From an uncultured Plesiomonas sp. (GTDB lineage Bacteria > Pseudomonadota > Gammaproteobacteria > Enterobacterales > CAMTGL01): a stretch of DNA of 13,345 nucleotides. The position numbers were made by a program, and so were the translations under genes. Positions 1-6,443 of this stretch are shown here, piece by piece; position 1 is the stretch's first letter, and the number at the start of each line of letters is the position of its first letter. The stretch is from contig CAMTGL010000030.1 in the NCBI GenBank assembly GCA_947071955.1, forward strand, positions 1 through 13,345. Direction: 5' to 3'. The notes under the pieces are model-generated. The model did no database searches. It saw nothing but the letters and a program-made list of their open reading frames with translations, and was not told the origin of the DNA.

Positions 1-2
1 CA

Positions 3-37
3 TTGACTCAAATTTGCTTTAACCAATAGGGTAATTT
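3..37 (+). promoter_or_regulatory. Probable thr operon promoter region
   Basis: TTGACT at 3-8 and the string CTTTAACCAATAGGG at 17-31 closely resemble the E. coli thrL promoter region as I remember it (TTGACT, then CTTTAACCAATATAGG). Here the two blocks are about 6 nt closer together. The -10 element is uncertain: AATAGG at 25-30 lies 16 nt after TTGACT, and TAATTT at 32-37 is another possibility. The window begins immediately upstream, so any further control sites cannot be seen. The transcript would carry thrL and then thrA, thrB and thrC. Confidence 0.4.
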
Positions 38-127
38 ATGCGGTGTCAGCCGTCGATCAGTTGTAGCTACGTTGTAAATAACGTTGTCACTACGCAGTAT
101 CAAGATCACACCAAAAGAGATGAAACG

Positions 128-205
128 ATGCCAAGCACTGCCCTGATGATCATGATTATTACCACCACCACGACGATGACCATAACAGGTCATGGCGCGG
201 GCTGA
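128..205 (+). CDS. thrL: thr operon leader peptide
   Basis: This is a 25-codon ORF whose translation is dominated by threonine and isoleucine: 8 Thr codons (five of them at 161-175) and 4 Ile codons. It ends in Gly-His-Gly-Ala-Gly, close to the E. coli ThrL ending Gly-Asn-Gly-Ala-Gly. In E. coli this peptide is not functional as a product. Ribosome stalling at the Thr/Ile codons when the charged tRNAs are scarce sets transcription of thrABC. A strong terminator hairpin follows 23 nt after the stop, in the correct order for attenuation. The start ATG at 128 has only a weak ribosome site (AGAGA, 116-120). An out-of-frame ATG at 120, in the context ATGAAACG, matches the start of E. coli thrL, which makes the choice of start interesting. 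Only the 128 start reads the Thr codons. Confidence 0.9.
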   Translation: MPSTALMIMIITTTTTMTITGHGAG

Positions 206-236
206 CGCACACATACACAGAATGATTCAGGCCCGT
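198..236 (+). promoter_or_regulatory. Candidate antiterminator pairing of the thr attenuator
   Basis: CGGGC at 198-202, just before the thrL stop codon, can pair with GCCCG at 231-235, which is the left arm of the terminator. G-T wobble pairs are possible at each end (197/236 and 203/230). A ribosome stalled in the Thr/Ile run would leave 198-202 free to pair and stop the terminator forming. A ribosome reaching the stop at 203-205 would cover it. The layout fits classical attenuation, but the pairing is read by eye and its stability was not calculated. Confidence 0.45.
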
Positions 237-264
237 ATCCCCCCAAGGAACGGGCCTTTTTTTT
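229..264 (+). terminator. thr attenuator (Rho-independent terminator)
   Basis: AGGCCCGT (229-236) pairs perfectly with ACGGGCCT (250-257). TCC 238-240 and GGA 247-249 can extend the stem inward around a single bulged A, and a run of eight T (257-264) follows directly. The hairpin lies between thrL and thrA, so termination here cuts the transcript before the biosynthetic genes when threonine and isoleucine are plentiful. About 140 nt of untranslated leader (265-405) separate it from thrA, and I see no gene there. Confidence 0.93.
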
Positions 265-405
265 GAGCCGGTTTTACGTATCGATTTTGATGGCTACTGC
301 AGCAGGATAGATACGGCAATATAGACCACAGTTTTTGCGCGAGACTCTGCTAACCAGCTGATTCGCTCAGAAAACGGATATTCATTCAGCGAAGGGAGAG
401 CTGTG

Positions 406-1719
406 ATGCGAGTACTAAAATTTGGTGGAACTTCACTGGCTAATGCCGAGCGGTTTGCACGTGCTGCCGATATTATTGAAAGTAATGCCCAGCAGGGGCA
501 AGTGGCCGCCGTACTCTCAGCACCGGCCAAAATAACCAACCACTTAGTGGCTATGATTGAAAAAACGGTAGCCGGACAGGATATCCAGCCCAATCTTCAC
601 GATGCAGAGCACATTTTTGCTAATCTGCTGCAAGGGCTGCATGCCGAATTAGCTGCTTTTGATATCGCCAAAGTACAGGCTTTTATTGCACGTGAATTTG
701 CCGATTTACGCCAATTACTACACGGTATCAGCTTGTTACGTCAGTGCCCTGACAGTATCAACGCCAGTATAATCAGCCGGGGTGAAAAGCTCTCTATTGC
801 GGTGATGGAAGCGCTATTTATTGCCCGTGGTTATCCGGTAAAAGTGATCAATCCGGTATCAAGCCTATTGGCCCGTGGTAGCTATCTTGAATCCACGGTA
901 GACATTGATATCTCGACTGCGCGCTGTCAGGCTGATCCGATTCCACAAGGCGCAGTAGCACTGATGGCCGGTTTTACCGCCAGCAATGAAAAAGGCGAAT
1001 TAGTGGTACTGGGCCGTAATGGTTCTGACTACTCAGCAGCGGTGTTAGCCGCCTGCTTACGTGCAGAGTGTTGTGAGATCTGGACGGATGTTGATGGTGT
1101 TTACACCTGTGATCCGCGTTTAGTGCCTGATGCACGCCTGCTTAAATCGATGTCGTACCAAGAGGCGATGGAGCTGTCATACTTCGGTGCGAAAGTCTTA
1201 CACCCGCGTACTATTCTGCCGATTGCTCAGTTCCAGATCCCCTGCTTGATTAAAAACACGGCCAATCCACAAGCTGAAGGCACACTAATTGGTGCTGATA
1301 GCGGTGCTGATAAGCTTGATGTAAAAGGCATCACCAATTTATCAAATGTGGCGATGCTGAACGTTTCTGGGCCGGGCATGAAAGGAATGGTCGGCATGGC
1401 TGCCCGTGTTTTTTCAGTGATGTCGCGCGCGGGTATTTCGGTCGTTTTAATTACCCAATCTTCGTCTGAGTACAGTATCAGTTTTTGTGTGCCGCAATCA
1501 GAGTTGGCAAAAGCGCAGCGGGCACTGACCGATGAGTTTTATTTAGAGCTGAAAAATGGCCTGCTCGAACCGCTGGATGTGCAAGAGAAGCTGGCCGTTG
1601 TTTCAGTGGTCGGTGACGGCATGCGCACGGCACGCGGGATCTCGGCACGCTTTTTCACGGCGCTTGCCCAAGCCAATATCAATATTGTCGCCATTGCTCA
1701 GGGCTCTTCCGAGCGGTGA
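406..1719 (+). CDS. thrA: ThrA, aspartokinase portion (reading frame interrupted by internal TGA)
   Basis: This is the N-terminal 437 residues of bifunctional aspartokinase I/homoserine dehydrogenase I, which phosphorylates aspartate and is feedback-inhibited by threonine. The kinase signature KFGGTS (residues 5-10), RGEK, GRNGSDYSAA and the regulatory ACT segments beginning SGPGMKG and VGDGMRT are all present and match E. coli ThrA closely. The start is ATG 406, behind the ribosome site GAAGGGAGAG (391-400); the in-frame GTG at 403 is less likely. The frame ends at TGA 1717-1719, directly after Gln-Gly-Ser-Ser-Glu-Arg, where E. coli continues Ser-Ile-Ser. The last strand of the second ACT domain and the whole dehydrogenase are therefore cut off. 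Everything upstream looks intact. It could be a working monofunctional kinase, the front half of a recent pseudogene, or a sequencing artefact. Kinase identity is near certain; functional status is open. Confidence 0.92.
   Translation: MRVLKFGGTSLANAERFARAADIIESNAQQGQVAAVLSAPAKITNHLVAMIEKTVAGQDIQPNLHDAEHIFANLLQGLHAELAAFDIAKVQAFIAREFADLRQLLHGISLLRQCPDSINASIISRGEKLSIAVMEALFIARGYPVKVINPVSSLLARGSYLESTVDIDISTARCQADPIPQGAVALMAGFTASNEKGELVVLGRNGSDYSAAVLAACLRAECCEIWTDVDGVYTCDPRLVPDARLLKSMSYQEAMELSYFGAKVLHPRTILPIAQFQIPCLIKNTANPQAEGTLIGADSGADKLDVKGITNLSNVAMLNVSGPGMKGMVGMAARVFSVMSRAGISVVLITQSSSEYSISFCVPQSELAKAQRALTDEFYLELKNGLLEPLDVQEKLAVVSVVGDGMRTARGISARFFTALAQANINIVAIAQGSSER
1717..1719 (+). other. In-frame TGA inside thrA
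   Basis: The stop is codon 438 counted from ATG 406. The downstream dehydrogenase ORF is in the same frame, and 406-2868 contains exactly 820 sense-plus-TGA codons before the final stop, the length of E. coli ThrA. The lesion is thus a substitution, not an indel. E. coli has Ser-Ile-Ser here; this window has TGA-AGT-TCC, so the Ile codon next to it also reads as Ser. TCA ATT changed to TGA AGT would explain both. Confidence 0.9.
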
Positions 1720-1728
1720 AGTTCCGCA

Positions 1729-2868
1729 GTGATGGCTGGTGAGCAAGTGACCGACGCGGTTCGCAGTTGCCATGAAGCCCTGTTTAGCTCGCGCCAAGTT
1801 ATTGATGTATTTGTGATTGGTGTTGGCGGCGTTGGTGGTGCATTGGTTGAGCAAATTCGCCGCCAACAGCCACGTCTGCTGGCGCAAAGCAATACTCAAC
1901 TGCGCGTGTGCGGCCTCTCTAATTCACGGGCCATGCTGCTAGATGTCAACGGGATCGGTCTCGATCACTGGCAAGATCAAATTCGTGCTGCCGAAGAGCC
2001 ATTCTCATTTGCACGATTGATCCGGGCTGTAAATCAACACCATCTGCTAAATCCGGTGATCGTAGATTGTACCTCGGATCAACACATTGCTGATCAATAT
2101 GCCGAATTTTTAGCTGCCGGATTCCACGTTATCACGCCAAATAAAAAGGCTAACACCTCTTCAATGGCGTACTACCATTTGCTACGCCGTACAGCGCAAA
2201 ATAGCCGCCGTAAATTCCTGTACGATACCAACGTAGGTGCGGGGTTGCCGGTCATTGAAAACCTACAAAACCTGCTCAATGCCGGTGATGAACTGACCCG
2301 CTTTAGCGGTGTACTTTCCGGCTCATTATCCTTTATGTTCGGTAAACTCGAAGAGGGTATGAGTCTCTCTGCCGCAACAACATTGGCACGCAGTAAAGGC
2401 TTTACAGAGCCTGATCCGCGCGATGATCTCTCTGGTATGGATGTCGCCCGTAAGTTGCTGATTCTTGCTCGAGAAGTGGGCTATTCACTGGAACTGAGCG
2501 ATGTTGAGGTTGAAGGAGTCCTGCCGGCTGACTTTGATGCCTCTGGTGATGTAGAGAGTTTCATGGCTCGTTTACCAGAACTTGATCACGCCTTTGCAGT
2601 GCGAGTGGCCGATGCTGAACGGGCCGGTAAGGTGCTGCGCTATGTCGGCCAGATTGAAGAGGGCCGTTGCAAGGTCTCAATTGTCGCCGTTGACGGCAGT
2701 GATCCGCTGTATAAAGTTAAAGAGGGTGAAAATGCGCTGGCCTTTTACAGCCGTTACTACCAACCACTGCCGTTAGTACTGCGCGGTTATGGTGCGGGTA
2801 ACGATGTCACAGCAGCCGGTATTTTCGCTGATTTATTACGAACCCTGCCGTGGAAGCGTGGAGTGTAA
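1729..2868 (+). CDS. thrA: ThrA, homoserine dehydrogenase portion (downstream of internal TGA)
   Basis: This is the C-terminal half of ThrA, which reduces aspartate semialdehyde to homoserine with NAD(P)H. The nucleotide-binding loop GVGGVGG is at residues 31-37 of this ORF, NKKANTS at about 138-144, and the homoserine dehydrogenase signature EPDPRDDLSG at about 227-236. The C-terminus (WKRGV) matches E. coli (WKLGV). The ORF opens with adjacent GTG (1729) and ATG (1732), 9 nt and 12 nt after the TGA that closes the kinase ORF. No strong ribosome site is visible, so translation here would need reinitiation or readthrough. The region before the nucleotide-binding loop is the linker and end of the ACT region in intact ThrA, so a restart here would keep a complete dehydrogenase domain. 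thrB follows 2 nt after the stop. Confidence 0.9.
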   Translation: MMAGEQVTDAVRSCHEALFSSRQVIDVFVIGVGGVGGALVEQIRRQQPRLLAQSNTQLRVCGLSNSRAMLLDVNGIGLDHWQDQIRAAEEPFSFARLIRAVNQHHLLNPVIVDCTSDQHIADQYAEFLAAGFHVITPNKKANTSSMAYYHLLRRTAQNSRRKFLYDTNVGAGLPVIENLQNLLNAGDELTRFSGVLSGSLSFMFGKLEEGMSLSAATTLARSKGFTEPDPRDDLSGMDVARKLLILAREVGYSLELSDVEVEGVLPADFDASGDVESFMARLPELDHAFAVRVADAERAGKVLRYVGQIEEGRCKVSIVAVDGSDPLYKVKEGENALAFYSRYYQPLPLVLRGYGAGNDVTAAGIFADLLRTLPWKRGV

Positions 2869-2870
2869 CA

Positions 2871-3818
2871 ATGGTCATTAAAGTCTATGCACCGGCCTCT
2901 ATCGGTAATGTGAGTGTCGGGTTTGATGTTCTGGGCGCAGCGGTAACACCGGTTGATGGCTCACTGCTTGGCGATGTAGTCAGCGCAGAGGCCTGTCACG
3001 AGCCGTTTGAACTCTCATGCCGTGGCCGTTTTGTCGATAAACTGCCGGTCAATCCGCATGAAAATATCGTGTATCAGTGCTGGGTGCTCTTTAGTGAGCG
3101 GCTGCACTTGCAGGGGCAGAAAACAAAACCGGTACGTCTGGTACTCGAAAAAAATATGCCTATCGGATCGGGGCTAGGTTCAAGTGCATGCTCGATTGTT
3201 GCGGCACTGGTTGCGCTAAATGAATGGAACGATTGCCCGTTTGATGAGCACGCCATGTTAAGCATGATGGGTGAGTTGGAAGGGCGGATCTCCGGCAGCA
3301 TTCATTACGATAATGTCGCCCCTTGCTATCTTGGTGGTTTACAGCTGATGGTAGAAGAGCTCGGCATTATCAGCCAATCAGTGCCCTGCTTTGATGAATG
3401 GTATTGGGTCATGGCCTACCCCGGCATTAAGGTTTCAACTGCCGAAGCACGGGCTATTTTACCTGCACAATACCGCCGCCAAGACTGTATCACCCACGGC
3501 CGTCATCTGGCCGGATTTATCCATGCCTGTTACAGCCGCCAACCACGTTTGGCGGCACAGATGATCAAAGATGTTATTGCTGAACCTTATCGTGAGCGCT
3601 TACTCCCCGGCTTTGCCGAGGCGCGACGCCACGCCGCAGATATCGGTGCGCTGACTACGGGGATCTCCGGCTCAGGCCCGACACTGTTTTCCGTCTGTGC
3701 CGACTATGCTGTCGCAACACGTGTTGCGCGCTGGCTGACGGAAAATTATCTGCAAAATGACGAAGGATTTGTCCACATCTGCCGCATGGATCTGGCAGGG
3801 GCGCGCATACTGGAGTAA
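2871..3818 (+). CDS. thrB: Homoserine kinase
   Basis: ThrB phosphorylates homoserine to O-phosphohomoserine, the penultimate step of threonine synthesis, in the cytoplasm. The 315-aa product belongs to the GHMP kinase family. It has an N-terminal VYAPAS segment followed by VSVGFDVLGAA, the ATP-binding loop PIGSGLGSS at residues 97-105, ELEGRISGSIHYDN, and the C-terminal GISGSGPTLF motif. Length and sequence track E. coli ThrB (310 aa). I place the start at ATG 2871 (Met-Val-Ile-Lys-Val-Tyr, matching E. coli Met-Val-Lys-Val-Tyr) and not at an in-frame upstream start that would overlap thrA. GGAG at 2860-2863 is the ribosome site. The 2-nt gap after thrA and 3-nt gap before thrC indicate translational coupling in one operon. 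Confidence 0.97.
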   Translation: MVIKVYAPASIGNVSVGFDVLGAAVTPVDGSLLGDVVSAEACHEPFELSCRGRFVDKLPVNPHENIVYQCWVLFSERLHLQGQKTKPVRLVLEKNMPIGSGLGSSACSIVAALVALNEWNDCPFDEHAMLSMMGELEGRISGSIHYDNVAPCYLGGLQLMVEELGIISQSVPCFDEWYWVMAYPGIKVSTAEARAILPAQYRRQDCITHGRHLAGFIHACYSRQPRLAAQMIKDVIAEPYRERLLPGFAEARRHAADIGALTTGISGSGPTLFSVCADYAVATRVARWLTENYLQNDEGFVHICRMDLAGARILE

Positions 3819-3821
3819 CCA

Positions 3822-5105
3822 ATGAAACTGTACAATATTAAAGATCACAACGAACAGGTTAATTTTGCACAGGCCGTACGTCAGGGGTTGGGCAGCCAGC
3901 AAGGGCTGTTTTTCCCATTTGACTTGCCCGCACTAAGCAATATTGATCGGCTGCTAGATTTACCATTTGTCGAGCGCAGTAGCGAAATTCTCAGCGCCTT
4001 AATTGGTGATGAAATGCCGTCTGAGCAAGTGCATGCCTTAGTGGATCGCGCCTTTAACTTCCCATTGGCTTTACAACCGGTTACTGATGACATCTACGCA
4101 TTAGAGTTATTCCATGGCCCTACTCTTGCCTTTAAAGACTTCGGCGGTCGCTTTATGGCACAGGTACTTGAGCATGTCAGGGGCAAAGAGAAGATCACTA
4201 TTCTAACAGCCACATCCGGTGATACAGGGGCTGCCGTTGCACAAGCCTTTTACGGGATAGAGCAAATTCAAGTGGTGATCCTCTATCCAAAAGGGAAGAT
4301 CAGCCCACTACAAGAAAAATTATTTTGTACCTTAGGTGGGAATATCCACACACTGGCGGTAGAGGGTGATTTTGATACCTGTCAGGCATTAGTAAAACAA
4401 GCATTTGATGATGAACCGCTGCGTCAGGCCATTGGTCTTAACTCAGCGAACTCAATTAATATCAGCAGGTTACTGGCGCAAATCTGTTATTACTTTGAAG
4501 CCGTGGCACAGTTGCCGATAGAAAAACGTCATCAACTGGTGGTATCTGTACCGAGTGGTAATTTTGGCAATCTGACTGCTGGGCTGTTGGCACAAAGTCT
4601 GGGCCTGCCAGTTAAGCGCTTTATTGCCGCCACCAATGCGAATGATACCGTACCGCGTTATCTGGCTAGCAAACAGTGGCAACCCAACGCAACAGTGGCC
4701 ACACTCTCTAACTCAATGGATGTCAGCCGCCCCAACAACTGGCCGCGCATTGAAGAGCTGTACCGCCGCAAAGAGTGCCGCATTCCGGCACTGGCCTCCG
4801 GTTCGGTCAGTGATGAGCAGATGAAAGAGACACTGCAACAGCTTGATCAGCAAGGCTATTTGTGTGAACCGCACGGTGCTACTGCGTACCGGATCTTAGC
4901 CGAGCAACTGCAAGAGGGTGAGACCGGTATCTTTTTATGTACCGCACATCCGGCAAAATTCAAAGAGAGTGTCGAGCAGATCCTCGATAAAGAGATAGAA
5001 CTGCCGCCGGCGTTAGCCGCACGTGCTAATCTTCCTCTGTTATCCGAACCGATGTCCGCCGATTTTGCGCAGCTCAAACAGTGGCTCACCAAGACGCTGC
5101 TGTAA
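3822..5105 (+). CDS. thrC: Threonine synthase
   Basis: ThrC converts O-phosphohomoserine and water to threonine and phosphate with pyridoxal phosphate, the last step of the pathway. The 427-aa product (E. coli 428 aa) is complete. The Schiff-base lysine is in HGPTLAFKDFGG at residue 105. TATSGDTGAAVA and SVPSGNFGNLTAG are the phosphate-binding and substrate motifs of the fold-type II enzyme, and CTAHPAKF lies near the C-terminus. ATG 3822 is preceded by GGAG (3812-3815) overlapping the end of thrB. A hairpin terminator starts 80 nt after the stop, so this is the last gene of the operon. Confidence 0.97.
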   Translation: MKLYNIKDHNEQVNFAQAVRQGLGSQQGLFFPFDLPALSNIDRLLDLPFVERSSEILSALIGDEMPSEQVHALVDRAFNFPLALQPVTDDIYALELFHGPTLAFKDFGGRFMAQVLEHVRGKEKITILTATSGDTGAAVAQAFYGIEQIQVVILYPKGKISPLQEKLFCTLGGNIHTLAVEGDFDTCQALVKQAFDDEPLRQAIGLNSANSINISRLLAQICYYFEAVAQLPIEKRHQLVVSVPSGNFGNLTAGLLAQSLGLPVKRFIAATNANDTVPRYLASKQWQPNATVATLSNSMDVSRPNNWPRIEELYRRKECRIPALASGSVSDEQMKETLQQLDQQGYLCEPHGATAYRILAEQLQEGETGIFLCTAHPAKFKESVEQILDKEIELPPALAARANLPLLSEPMSADFAQLKQWLTKTLL

Positions 5106-5184
5106 ACTACTCAAACAAACTGGCGATAATGTACTAAAAAAACTCACGAAAATATGAAGTAAAACATCAAGTAAAATACAAAAT

Positions 5185-5218
5185 AAAAAGCCGAATCCCA
5201 ACAGGGAATCGGCTTTTT
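5185..5218. terminator. Bidirectional terminator between thrC and the SPOR lipoprotein gene
   Basis: Arms AAAAAGCCGAATCCC (5185-5199) and GGGAATCGGCTTTTT (5204-5218) pair over 15 positions with one A-A mismatch and a 4-nt loop (AACA). A-runs on the left and T-runs on the right make it work for both strands: it closes the thr operon on the + strand and the lipoprotein gene (stop at 5253) on the - strand. Confidence 0.9.
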
Positions 5219-5252
5219 ATTCTTTAAAATCAGTTTATTAACCGGTTTTCAT

Positions 5253-6407
5253 TTACATTGCAGACTCAGGTTCAGCTAATTCTTGATGAACTTTACGCAC
5301 ACTTTTGATCCACGCATCAGTGTAATACGGCGTTACATGCTGCTGTGCCACCGTTCGTGCCTCTTGCAATGACCCGTACTCCCCCAACACCACCAAATAC
5401 CACTCTTGTTTATGCCGCAGCGTTTTATACAGATAGCGCGGCATAGGTGTACCGGCTGACGGAATATTACGCTCCTGCTCTACCGCCTTGGCCAACGGAT
5501 AGTTTGGGGTAGCAATCAGCTGAATAGTATAAGCACTGGTCGGCATTGAACGTAGTTTTTGCTTTACCGCAGAGATATCCGGTTCGCTTAATCCTGCTGA
5601 TGACGTTGGTATAAGCACCGTAGGCACAAAAGCTGGCGGGTGACTGCTTAACGCTTGCGCTGCGTTAGTAGCATCCGGCATATCCGTTTCGGGGGTATCA
5701 GCAGTCGGCGTTACTGTCGCCAATGGTGTTGCAATCTCGGCCTGACCTGATAATGGCGCATCGGGCTGCGGCAGTGTGGGTACAAACGTACTTTTTTCTA
5801 CCGGAAACAACGGCATTCCGGCTTGAAAAATCACCGGAGGCACTGTGCTTATCGCCTGCTGATAACGGCCGATATTACTTTGAGCTCGTATCGAATGGAC
5901 CAATGACTTTGCCACAACCTCATCAGCAATGCCGTCAATCAGCAATGAGCTGCCATCTATCGGCATCTGAATAATTGGCATCGAGAGCAGTTGTCCATCA
6001 ATCAGTACCGCCAAATTGCCCCGCACATGTTCACGGGTTTGTGTCGATAGTATCGCTTGCCCTTGAGCTGACAAATCCAGCCGAATGGTTGGCCCACTGC
6101 CATCCATTGAATAGATATAAAAAACATCATCAATATGCTGGCATTGCAGTAATGGCGCAGATAAATAAAAACGCTCATCTTCACTGTTGCGAAACGCAAT
6201 CGCATCGGGGTTTTGCGCTTCATACAATAAATGTAGCGATAAACGTGGAGTACAAGCTTCGTCAGTGCGAAAGCTCATTGCCGAAGGCGCGCAACCACTG
6301 AGCACTCCGCCAAACAGTAAACACCATACCACGCAAAGAAGGCGCGACCCTCTGACAAGGAAGCGCCTTCTGTATTGCCGGAAAGTTGCCGTGATCATCA
6401 AAAACAT
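5253..6407 (-). CDS. Lipoprotein with SecDF-P1-head-like domain and SPOR domain
   Basis: The product is 384 aa. A basic segment (RQYRRR, 10-15) and a hydrophobic stretch lead to the lipobox Leu-Ser-Gly-Cys with Cys39. Ala at +2 favours the outer membrane under the Lol rule. Residues about 90-175 (TIRLDLSAQGQAIL, then LAVLIDGQLLSMPIIQMPIDG and SLLIDGI) resemble the P1 head subdomain of the SecD periplasmic region. Residues about 185-290 are a Pro/Thr/Ala-rich linker. Residues about 292-378 (YTIQLIATPNYPLAKA, WYLVVLGEYGSLQEA) are a SPOR domain most like that of DamX; SPOR domains bind denuded septal peptidoglycan. The likely site is the periplasm, tethered to the outer membrane and drawn to the division septum. 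It lies 36 nt downstream of a transporter gene on the same strand and may share its transcript. No good ribosome site precedes ATG 6407, and ATG 6398 is an alternative. Domain calls are from pattern recognition; function unknown. Confidence 0.8.
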   Translation of the reverse strand: MFLMITATFRQYRRRFLVRGSRLLCVVWCLLFGGVLSGCAPSAMSFRTDEACTPRLSLHLLYEAQNPDAIAFRNSEDERFYLSAPLLQCQHIDDVFYIYSMDGSGPTIRLDLSAQGQAILSTQTREHVRGNLAVLIDGQLLSMPIIQMPIDGSSLLIDGIADEVVAKSLVHSIRAQSNIGRYQQAISTVPPVIFQAGMPLFPVEKSTFVPTLPQPDAPLSGQAEIATPLATVTPTADTPETDMPDATNAAQALSSHPPAFVPTVLIPTSSAGLSEPDISAVKQKLRSMPTSAYTIQLIATPNYPLAKAVEQERNIPSAGTPMPRYLYKTLRHKQEWYLVVLGEYGSLQEARTVAQQHVTPYYTDAWIKSVRKVHQELAEPESAM

Positions 6408-6443
6408 GAAAACATGCCGTTCAATCGGACTAAACCACGCGGC

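Noticed and set aside
8..214. 68-aa minus-strand ORF across the thr leader
   Set aside because: It is antisense to thrL; its His/Asp-rich stretch is simply the complement of the leader control codons.
1711..1735. Frameshift in thrA
   Set aside because: The two thrA ORFs are both in frame 1 and the total codon count equals intact ThrA, so the break is a nonsense substitution, not an indel.
1717..1760. Selenocysteine insertion at the thrA TGA
   Set aside because: The expected residue is serine, ThrA is not a selenoprotein, and only a 4-bp stem spans the site, with no convincing bacterial SECIS hairpin just downstream.
1603..1899. Minus-strand ORFs of 98 and 64 aa across the thrA break
   Set aside because: They are antisense shadows of highly conserved ThrA coding sequence and have no supporting start signals.
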